64,000 nucleotides of DNA from JAJPJE01 sp963848375. GTDB taxonomy: Bacteria > Acidobacteriota > Terriglobia > Terriglobales > Acidobacteriaceae. Position 1 is the stretch's first letter. Every line of letters starts with the position of its first letter. Positions 56,699 through 64,000 of the stretch are shown one piece after another. The translations under genes and the position numbers were made by a program. The stretch lies in NCBI GenBank assembly GCA_963848375.1, contig CAWKDK010000030.1, forward strand, positions 1 to 64,000. Reading direction: 5' to 3'. Under the pieces are notes generated by a model. It was not told the origin of the DNA. It worked only from the letters and a program-made list of their open reading frames with translations, and did not search any database.

Positions 56699-56836
56699 AG
56701 TTGTCAGTTGCTAGTTGTTAGAGAGAGCAGTTGGCGTATAGCCATCAACAATGGCGTGCGGCGATTGAAGGACTAAGTACCAAGAGCTAGTTGTTAATTG
56801 CCTTTTCTGACAACTAACAACTAGCAACTGACAACT
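56699..56836. repeat. Long hairpin with 23-bp perfect arms
   Basis: 56699-56721 and 56814-56836 are exact reverse complements (core AGTTGTCAGTTGCTAGTTG), separated by 92 bases. The right arm recurs at 9114-9133. It lies between the last phage gene and the E2 gene and may be a MITE-like element or a terminator. Confidence 0.85.
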
Positions 56837-56840
56837 CCCT

Positions 56841-58505
56841 TTACATCAACTCTTCGTTCCAAGTTTCCAGATGCTGCGCCACTGAGCGCAGGAACTGGTC
56901 GGCGACGGCGCCGTCGATCACACGGTGATCGTAGCCGAGCGAGATGTGGCAGATGGATCGGATGGCGATCGAGTCACCTCCATTCGCATCGGTCACTACG
57001 ACTGGCATCTTCTTGATCGAACCGATACCCATGATCGCCACTTGCGGCTGCAGGATGATGGGCAGGCCGAACATCTGGCCAAACTGCCCGGGATTCGTGA
57101 TGGTGAACGTGCCTCCCTGGACATCGTCGGGCAAAAGTTTCTTGGCACGGGCGCGATCCCCAAGATCGCTGATGGCGCGCTGCAATCCCAGAAAACTCTT
57201 CTCTTCCGCGTGCTTGATGACGGGAACAATCAATCCCCAATCGAGAGCAACTGCGATCCCGATATTGATTTCGCGATGGTAGTTGATGTTATCGCCTTCA
57301 ACGGAGGCGTTGACGATCGGGAACTCGCGCAGGGCCTTCACTGCGGCGCGAGCGAAGAACGTGGTGGGCGTGAGTTTACTGCCGGTGGTCTGCTCGAATT
57401 TGTTTTTCAGCTTGGCGCGCAGGTTCATCACGTGCGTCATATCGATTTCGTAGACGCTATGCACGTGGGCACTGGTGTGTTTCGATTCGACCATGCGCTG
57501 AGCGATGATCTTGCGCATCGGCGTCATGGGGACGACCTGGCCAACTAGCGGAGAGGACGCGACTGGAGCAAGGGCTTGCTTCGGTGCGGAAACAGCAGGC
57601 GCGGTAGCCGAAGCTGGCGCAGCAGCTTTCGCACCGCCTGACTGAACGAAGTTAAGAATGTCTTCCTTGGTAATACGGCCGCTGAGACCAGTTCCCTTCA
57701 CCTGTGCGAGATTGACGTTATTGTCTTTTGCGATCTTGCGGACGAGCGGTGAAGAACGTATGCGACGCCCTTCGACGACGATCTCTTCCTCTTCTTCCGC
57801 AACGGGCGCGGTTGGAGCAGGAGGAGCGGGAGCGGCGACCGGCGCTTGCGGGGCGGGGGACGGAGCGGCAGCTGCGGCCGCAGGAACACCGGTTCCGCCG
57901 ATGACGGCGACGACGGTATTCACGCCGACAGTCTGTCCGGCAGCTACGCGGATCTCGCTGAGCACACCAGCAGCAGGCGCGGGAATCTCGGCGTCGACCT
58001 TATCGGTAGAAATCTCGAAGAGCGGTTCGTCACGGCGGATCTGATCACCGACCTGCTTGAGCCACTTGGTGATGGTTCCTTCAACGATGGACTCGCCCAT
58101 CTGCGGCATCATGACTTCCGTGCCGGGACCGGAAGCGGCGGGAGCGGCAGGTGCCGGAGCGGCAGGAGCAGCAGGTGCGGCAGCGGCTGGCGGCGCAACT
58201 GGAGGCGGAGCTGACGGAGAAGGCGGAGTAGCGGCCTTGGCCGGAGCGGCAGCAGAGGCGCCGGCGCCGTCGGCATCGATAACGCCGACAACTGTGTTGA
58301 CCTGGACGGTGGCGCCTTCCTTCACTTTCACTTCTTTGAGCACACCACTGGCGGGCGAAGGAATTTCGGCGTCCACTTTATCGGTGGAAATTTCGAAGAG
58401 CGGCTCGTCGCGCTGGACGGTGTCGCCGGGCTTCTTCAGCCACTTGGTGATGGTGCCTTCAACAACGGACTCCCCCATTTGGGGCATGACGACGTCAGTT
58501 GGCAT
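56841..58505 (-). CDS. 2-oxo-acid dehydrogenase E2 (dihydrolipoyl acyltransferase), two lipoyl domains
   Basis: About 554 aa from ATG 58505 (AGGAAAC upstream; the longer frame adds a non-conserved leader). Two lipoyl domains each with FEISTDKVDAEI (lipoyl Lys), Ala/Pro linkers, a subunit-binding domain (SPLVRKIAKDNNVNLAQVKG), and a catalytic core ending LGYDHRVIDGAVADQFL (His-x3-Asp). Works with the E1-beta gene upstream; an E1-alpha gene is not in the window. Confidence 0.92.
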   Translation of the reverse strand: MPTDVVMPQMGESVVEGTITKWLKKPGDTVQRDEPLFEISTDKVDAEIPSPASGVLKEVKVKEGATVQVNTVVGVIDADGAGASAAAPAKAATPPSPSAPPPVAPPAAAAPAAPAAPAPAAPAASGPGTEVMMPQMGESIVEGTITKWLKQVGDQIRRDEPLFEISTDKVDAEIPAPAAGVLSEIRVAAGQTVGVNTVVAVIGGTGVPAAAAAAPSPAPQAPVAAPAPPAPTAPVAEEEEEIVVEGRRIRSSPLVRKIAKDNNVNLAQVKGTGLSGRITKEDILNFVQSGGAKAAAPASATAPAVSAPKQALAPVASSPLVGQVVPMTPMRKIIAQRMVESKHTSAHVHSVYEIDMTHVMNLRAKLKNKFEQTTGSKLTPTTFFARAAVKALREFPIVNASVEGDNINYHREINIGIAVALDWGLIVPVIKHAEEKSFLGLQRAISDLGDRARAKKLLPDDVQGGTFTITNPGQFGQMFGLPIILQPQVAIMGIGSIKKMPVVVTDANGGDSIAIRSICHISLGYDHRVIDGAVADQFLRSVAQHLETWNEELM

Positions 58506-58746
58506 GTTTCCTCGTACGGATAGGATCCTAACCCCGGGCAAACAGTACATTATAGCGGGTGGGGGCTAGGGTCGAGAGTGGGTAGCTGGTAGCAAGTAGC
58601 TTGAATCGCTGACCGTGCCTGGTGAATGCGTCAACTGAGTTCGGACAAGCGTGTTCGAGCAGCCGTGCCTAGCGAACGCGAAGGGTCAGCTGCCCACGTA
58701 AATAGCGGTGATCCGCATAAAGCAATCGAGTGCCGGGCCGGCGCGG

Positions 58747-59347
58747 TCAGCTTAGTGATTGTGCTGGTGTTCGTGCTGCTCGGTGGCCGGCAGGTGGCTC
58801 TGCCCGGTTGGCCCGGGGGGGCATCACGTGCTCGTGCTCTCCGGCGGCTTCTTTCCAGGCGCTTAAGACAGCGGGCGAAACTTTATCTACATTCTTCAGC
58901 AGATGAACAATTCCCCAGGTCGTGTTATCCGAGAAGTGACCCGACCAGGCTGGCATGCCGCTCATGCGAATACCATTCTGAATAGTCCAATAGATCTGGC
59001 CGTCAGGATCTCCATGGGATGGCGGACGAGATTCGGGGCGCGAGGCGAAAGCTTGTCGTCCGAAATTCATGGCTTTGCTGTTCTGGCTGCCATGACACAT
59101 TGAGCAATGTTCTTCGTATTCCTTGGCAGCGTCGATCAGGACGTCATCAGTGAGCGGAACCGGATTCGGGCCTTTGGGCGCGCGACTTTCAACCGATGCA
59201 TCCAGCGACATGAATGCCATGTGACGCTCCATTTTCCCCGGGTTAGGAATGGCACTGACGTCGAAATATCCCAAGTTTCAGATACAGGTAAGATCCGCCG
59301 AAGATGGCAATCAAAGTGACGAGCACGCCGAGCACGAATCCGCGCAT
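58747..59347 (-). CDS. Membrane-anchored c-type cytochrome (frameshifted)
   Basis: Start at 59347 has GGAGG upstream: MRGFVLGVLVTLIAIFGGSY, a TM anchor. One extra base near 59269 shifts to GYFDVSAIPNPGKMERHMAF. Haem site CSMCH, and axial Met in RMSGMPAWSGHF. About 200 aa. The C-terminal tail after a C7 run is doubtful. It sits between the E1-beta and E2 genes on the same strand. Confidence 0.8.
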
Positions 59348-59474
59348 TCAGGCCTCCGAGAAACTCCACAAACACAAGTGAACGATTGTCGCACGAGAGA
59401 TGACCAGACGCGCAATAGGAACAGTGAACAATTTGTCATGAAATTGTCAGGTCAGGAGTGTAGCGAGCGGCGGC

Positions 59475-60455
59475 TCAATAGGCAGCGAGACGGCGAGCCT
59501 CGCGGACAAGATCGCTAACTTTGGGGAGGAAATATTCCTCAAGCGGCGGCGAGAACGGGACGGGTGTGTCTTGTGCAGCCAGACGGACAATGGGACCGTC
59601 CAGATCGTCAAAAGCCTCTTCGTTGATGATGGCTTCGATTTCGCCAGCGATGCCGCCCGTCCGCGGATGCTCGTGCAGAACGATGACCTTGTTGGTGCGG
59701 TGGACGACGTCGGCGATGGCACGGCGGTCGAGCGGGAGCAGCGTTCGTAGATCGAGGATTTCGAGTTCGATGCCTTCTTTCGCGAGTTCTTCAGCAGCTT
59801 CGAGCGCGACATAGACCATGGCGGCGTAGGTGATCACGGCGATGGTCTTCTTCCCTTTTGCCTCTCGAACGATTCTGGCCTGGCCGATCGGAACGGTGTA
59901 GTCGCCGTCGGGAACTTCCTCTTTAATGCGGCGATAAAGATATTTGTGCTCGAAGAAGATGCAGGGATTGTTGTCGCGAATGGCGGACTTGATGAGTCCC
60001 TTGGCGTCGTAGGCCGACGCTGGGCAAATGACCTTGAGGCCTGGCGTGTTGATGAAGTAGGTCTCTGGATTCTGCGAGTGGAACGGGCCGCCGTGAACGT
60101 TGCCGCCGCTTGGTCCGCGAAGAACGATTGGAGCAGGCGCACCCCAGCGATAGTGAGACTTGGCGAGCATGTTGGTGATCTGGTTGAAGGCACAGCCGAT
60201 GAAGTCCATGAACTGGAATTCTGCGACCGGGCGCATGCCTGTAAGCGCGGCTCCGAAAGACGCGCCAACGATGGCCATTTCCGCGATAGGCGTATCAATG
60301 ATGCGCTCGGAGCCAAAGTGATCGACGAAGCCTTCGGTAACTTTGAACGCGCCGCCGTAGATACCGATGTCCTCACCGATGCAGAAGACGGAGGGATCAC
60401 GCTCCATTTCTTCCCAGATTCCCTGGCGAATGGCTTCGAGATAAGTGAGTTGCAT
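59475..60455 (-). CDS. 2-oxo-acid dehydrogenase E1 component, beta subunit
   Basis: 326 aa: CIGEDIGIYGGAFKVTEGFV, ERIIDTPIAEMAIVGASFGA, GPSGGNVHGGPFHSQNPETY, FFEHKYLYRR and DLRTLLPLDRRAI. Complete. Part of a pyruvate or branched-chain 2-oxo-acid complex with the E2 gene. Confidence 0.93.
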   Translation of the reverse strand: MQLTYLEAIRQGIWEEMERDPSVFCIGEDIGIYGGAFKVTEGFVDHFGSERIIDTPIAEMAIVGASFGAALTGMRPVAEFQFMDFIGCAFNQITNMLAKSHYRWGAPAPIVLRGPSGGNVHGGPFHSQNPETYFINTPGLKVICPASAYDAKGLIKSAIRDNNPCIFFEHKYLYRRIKEEVPDGDYTVPIGQARIVREAKGKKTIAVITYAAMVYVALEAAEELAKEGIELEILDLRTLLPLDRRAIADVVHRTNKVIVLHEHPRTGGIAGEIEAIINEEAFDDLDGPIVRLAAQDTPVPFSPPLEEYFLPKVSDLVREARRLAAY

Positions 60456-60643
60456 AAAAGCAGCCGTTAGTAATTAGTATTCAGCAGTCAGCATTCAGTC
60501 CAAAAACTTGGATGCCGACTCCGCTGAGAACGGATGATTATGGCACAGAGGCGGAGTAAGCAGAGTTTTGACATGCGCCATGTCGGCTACAGGTGTCGAT
60601 AAATAACTGTTCGGCTGCGGCAACGGCGTCCGCGTCACCACGC

Positions 60644-63592
60644 TATTCCATATCGCGCCAGTTTTTGCCGACACCAAGTTCGACCAGCAGCGGAACCCGC
60701 AAGGGATGAACATTTTCCATTTCGTGTTGTCACGAGCTGACGAATGGTCTCGACTTCGTCTTCGGGAACTTCGAAGACAAGTTCGTCGTGGACCTGCAGT
60801 GTCATGCGCGATTTCAGTCCGCGCGTCTGAAGCTCGCGATCGATGCGGATCATGGCGAGCTTGATCAGGTCGGCAGCGGTTCCCTGCAATGGCGTGTTGA
60901 CGGCGGTGCGCTCAGCGAATCCGCGCAAGTTGGCATTCTTGCCGTTGATGTCGGGAATGGGGCGCACACGTCCGAAGAGCGTGAAGACCTTGCCGTCGCG
61001 ACGTGCCTGCTCGAGTGTGCTGTCGATAAAGCGGCGAACGCCACTGTACTTTTCGAAGTAAGCGTCGATGAACTGCTTGGCCTCGCGCGGCTCGATACCG
61101 ATCTGCTGGGAGAGTCCGAAGGCGGAGAGGCCGTAGACGATGCCGAAGTTGACGGCCTTGGCGCGGCGGCGGTGCTCGGGGTCGATCATGAGCGGTGGCA
61201 CGCCAAAGACCTGCGATGCAGTGAGCGTGTGAATGTCGTCACCGCGGCGGAATGCGTCCACGAGCAGCTTGTCTTCGGAGAAGTGCGCGAGTAGGCGCAG
61301 CTCGATCTGCGAGTAGTCAGCAGCGAGAAGAACACAGCCCTCTTCGGCAACGAAGGCGGCGCGAATCTCGCGGCCGAACTCAGTGCGAATGGGAATGTTC
61401 TGCAGGTTCGGATTTCGCGACGAGAGGCGGCCGGTGGCGGCATTCGTCTGATCGAAAGTCGTGTGGAGGCGTCCGGTATTTTTGCGGCAAAGCACCGGCA
61501 GCGCATCGACGTAGGTCGACTTCAGCTTGGAGAATTGGCGATATTCGAGCACCAGGCGAGGGACTTCGTGTTCAGCCGCTAGATTCTCAAGCACGTCGAC
61601 TGCGGTGGAGATCGTCTTGCCCTTGCCGTATTTCACCGGCTTGGGAAGATTCAGCTGGTTGAAGAGCACGTCCCCGAGCTGGCGTGGCGAGTTGATGTTG
61701 AACTTCACCCCCGCTTTGTCGTAGATGTCGCGGGCCTTTTCGTCCACCTGAAGCTGAAGCCGTTGCGACATTTCCGCGAGGACATCGCAATCGATCTTCA
61801 CACCAGCGTGCTCCATGCGGAAAAGCACTGGCAGGAGCGGAAGATCGATCTGGTCATAAACTTTGGTGAGGTCGGATTCTGCCACTTCCTGGCGCAAAGC
61901 GGCGGTAAGGCGTCCGGTAACGTCGGCGGCTTCTGGCAATGTGCCGGAAAGCTTCAGGTTGAAGCGGCGCAACGCGACTTCGGGCAGGCGATGGCTCGAA
62001 TATGTCGGATCGAGCAGATACGAATACAGCATCGGATCCTGATGAACGCCTTCGAGTTGGAGATCACGCTCGGCGAAGACATGCATCGCGGACTTCAGGT
62101 CGTGGATGGTCTTCGGGACTTTCGGGTCGGAGAGCAGCTGCTTCAGACGAGAGCCGACGTCGTTGGAGTTGAGTTCGGCGCTGAGGGCGTGACCTGAAGC
62201 GGGAGAAATGGCGATCGGAAGTGGAGCTATCCCACCCACGGCAAAAGAGGCCGAGGGTGGGGCACCCGGCTTGAATGGGCCACCCGACGTCGATGGGTCA
62301 CCCGAAATTGATGAGTCGCCTGAAGAGTCTGCAAAGTCCAACATGCCGGAAGAGTGTTGCTCAGCTGCCGGCGCTTCTTCGGCTACAACCAATTCTTCTT
62401 CGTCGGGTTCAGGCGCGGCCTGAATGGTCGCATCGAGCGCAATCGCCAACGGCGCATCTTCGGAAATGTGGCCGAGGACGCTGTCAAGATCGGCAGTGGA
62501 CTTAGCCTCGCGATAATCAACTTTGGTGAGATCGACTCCGGTGACCAGTTCTTTGATTAATGACGTGAACTCGAGCTCGGTGAAGAGCGCACGGAGAGCT
62601 TCGTTGTCGGGTTCGGCGGAACGCATGGAGTCGAGATCAAGCTCGACAGGAACGTGCGTATCGATGGTAACGAGATCGCGGCTCCAGAGAATGTTGTCTT
62701 TATTCTGCAGGAGCGATTCGCGGTAAGTTTTCTTCTCGACCTCGGCGGCGTGCTCGAGCAGGTTGTCGAGCGAGCCGAAGCGCTGGATCAGATCGACGGA
62801 ACCTTTGTCACCGATGCCGGGCGCGCCGGGAATATTGTCGATGGAATCGCCGCGCAGGGCCATGACGTCGACGACGCGCTCGGGCGGCACACCGAGGATT
62901 TCCTCGACCTTGGCCCGGTCACAAATCAGGTTGTCCTTGGGCGGATTCAGGACACAGACTTTGTCGTTCACCAGCTGGAGCATGTCCTTATCGCTGGAGA
63001 CAACGAAAACCGGATGCGATTGCTCGGAAGCTTGGCGCGCGAGCGTGCCGATGACGTCGTCGGCTTCGAAACGGGGCATCTCGATGATCGGAATGCGGTA
63101 AGCCTCAAGCGCACGGCGAATGTATGGCACTTGCTGCGCGAGGTCGGCGGGCATCTCGGAGCGATTGGCTTTGTAGCCCTTGTATTCGATCTCCTGAAAG
63201 CTCTGGGTCTTGAGGTCGAATTTGCGAACTGAAGTGACGGTTGCGGCCTGATCATCGCGAAAAGTTCGCTCAGGCGTATCGAAGATGGCGGCCAGGTACT
63301 CGGGATCGAAGTCGTCGCGCAACTTGCGGAGCATGTTGATGAAGACGTAGCTGGCACTGGTGGGAACGCCGGTCTTGGTGGACATGGGCCGCTGGCGCGC
63401 CATAGCGTGATAGGCGCGGAAGATGAAGGAAAACGAGTCGATTAGAAAGATGCGCGGATGGGTGGATTGCTTACGACTCGTTCGCTTCGCGGCGAGTGGG
63501 GCACCCGGGGCTGCCTTCTTCCCACCTTCGCCAACAACGGGCGAAGATGGTGCACCCTCTTTCGTGGTGACGGATTTTTTACGAGGAGCCAA
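60644..63592 (-). CDS. polA: DNA polymerase I (frameshift at the last 35 codons; repeat insertions)
   Basis: About 983 aa. 5'-nuclease domain (RIFLIDSFSFIFRAYHAMAR, DVMALRGDSIDNIPGAPGIG), a 3'-exo-like region lacking the usual Asp-Glu pair, and a polymerase with LLAADYSQIELRLLAHF, RRRAKAVNFGIVYGLSAFGL and LQVHDELVFEVPE. Near 60735 one extra base moves the end to the +1 frame (EMENVHPLRVPLLVELGVGK ... RDME, stop 60644-60646). Residues about 14-41 and 421-456 are encoded by hairpin repeats. Confidence 0.93.
62231..62334. repeat. Hairpin element and tandem 18-mers inside polA
   Basis: CCCACCC/GGGTGGG (62231-62261) with GCACCCGG edge, then three degenerate 18-base copies (AATGGGCCACCCGACG, ATGGGTCACCCGAAA, ATGAGTCGCCTGAAG). 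All are in frame, giving a Ser/Gly/Pro-rich linker in the polymerase (GDPSTSGGPFKPGAPP). Confidence 0.8.
63476..63556. repeat. Two hairpin elements in the polA N-terminal extension
   Basis: ACTCG/CGAGT (63476-63497) with GGGGCACCCGG edge, then CCACCTTCGCC/GGCGAAGATGG (63522-63550, one mismatch) with TGCACCC edge. They encode the non-conserved leader before RIFLIDSFSFIFR. A third element (63623-63660) lies just upstream of the gene. Confidence 0.8.
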
Positions 63593-63668
63593 GAAATAAG
63601 TTTAGCAGGCAATGCGGGAGATCCCACCCACGCCAACGGAAGGCGAGGGTCGGGGGCACCCGGTTTTC

Positions 63669-64000
63669 TTACACGCGTGTAGTCGCGGGGAGGATGCGAT
63701 TGCGTCCGGCCTGTTTTCCGGCGTAGAGCGCTTCGTCGGCGGCGCGAACCAGGTCGTCGCGCGTGGTTCCATTCTGAGGATACGAGGCAACGCCGCCGGT
63801 GACCGTGACTTTGTGCGAGACACCCGGAAAATGCCAGTTCTCGATGACTTGGCGCAGCTTTTCGGCGACGGCGAGCGCGTGATCTCCGGTGGTTTCAGGG
63901 ACGATAATGGCGAATTCTTCTCCGCCATAGCGGCAGGCGACGTCAGCTTTACGGAGTTGAGCTGAGAAGATGGATGAGACCTGGCGCAACACTTCGTCCC
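63669..64000 (-). CDS. GGDEF (diguanylate cyclase) C-terminal part, cut by window edge
   Basis: About 110 residues: DEVLRQVSSIFSAQLRKADV, the active-site ADVACRYGGEEFAIIVPETT, and DDLVRAADEALYAGKQAGRN. The GGEEF motif is intact, so cyclic-di-GMP synthesis is expected. The start lies beyond the window. Confidence 0.9.
   Translation of the reverse strand, partial: DEVLRQVSSIFSAQLRKADVACRYGGEEFAIIVPETTGDHALAVAEKLRQVIENWHFPGVSHKVTVTGGVASYPQNGTTRDDLVRAADEALYAGKQAGRNRILPATTRV

Noticed and set aside
43815..56836. CRISPR-like array in the TTAGC or AACTGACAACT repeats
   Set aside because: Units are short, irregular and arranged as inverted arms; there are no equal-length unique spacers and no cas genes.
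1..64000. tRNA, rRNA or tmRNA genes
   Set aside because: Scanning by eye for T-loop (GGTTCGAATCC-like) and cloverleaf patterns gave only matches inside protein genes; none could be folded.

Overview
The window reads as chromosomal DNA of an Acidobacteriota member, most likely a Terriglobia/Koribacter-like lineage. The reasons are high-GC coding, secreted M13 metallopeptidase and GH57/DUF3536 genes, small DUF2905 and DUF5670-type membrane proteins, and a very dense load of short dispersed intergenic repeats. This assignment is from family composition only. No rRNA, tRNA or CRISPR array was found.

Layout. 0.1-8.7 kb: multicopper oxidase, universal stress protein, a broken two-cupin gene, a divergent Nramp transporter, small membrane or secreted proteins, and a tight two-gene cassette (nucleotidyltransferase-like protein plus unknown partner). 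8.7-16.6 kb: a CxxC/H mini-protein, uppS with a repeat-derived tail, an HTH regulator with its membrane partner, a catalytically dead-looking HD-GYP membrane protein, xseA and a CPA2 antiporter. 17-31 kb: M13 peptidase, a PD-(D/E)XK-like protein, a UvrC-like half protein, an aminotransferase, a DnaC-like ATPase, a GH57 enzyme, HU, and an AmgK/RapZ-C fusion overlapping a MurU-like uridylyltransferase (predicted cell-wall sugar recycling). 31-40 kb: small proteins, a TlpA-type thioredoxin, an ArsR/SRPBCC operon with paired operators, an NHL propeller, a trans-sulfuration enzyme, a LysM lytic transglycosylase and a histone-H1-like bipolar protein. 40.6-56.7 kb: a compact phage-derived block with S24 repressor, zinc ribbon, sigma-like factor, phosphatase, terminase, HipA-like kinase plus DUF3037, portal, protease, scaffold, capsid, connector, neck and tail genes, and holin-like proteins. 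56.8-64 kb: 2-oxo-acid dehydrogenase E2 and E1-beta around a cytochrome c, polA, and a truncated GGDEF gene.

Two window-wide patterns stand out. First, at least 25 short hairpins with variable stems but shared flanks (usually a GTGGGGCACCC or CCCCACACAAAC edge) are scattered between genes. Some lie inside coding sequences, notably polA and the uppS 3' end, in the manner of Rickettsia palindromic elements. Other families (AACTGACAACT/TTAGC long hairpins, CACAGAG-type and TTCGCTGCGCTCAGGATGAC-type repeats) also occur, including between phage genes. Second, many genes, including essential ones (polA, uppS), carry single frameshifts. In host genes the downstream frame is nearly always +1, consistent with one extra base. 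Assembly error is the simplest explanation, so frameshifted genes are described as reconstructed units.
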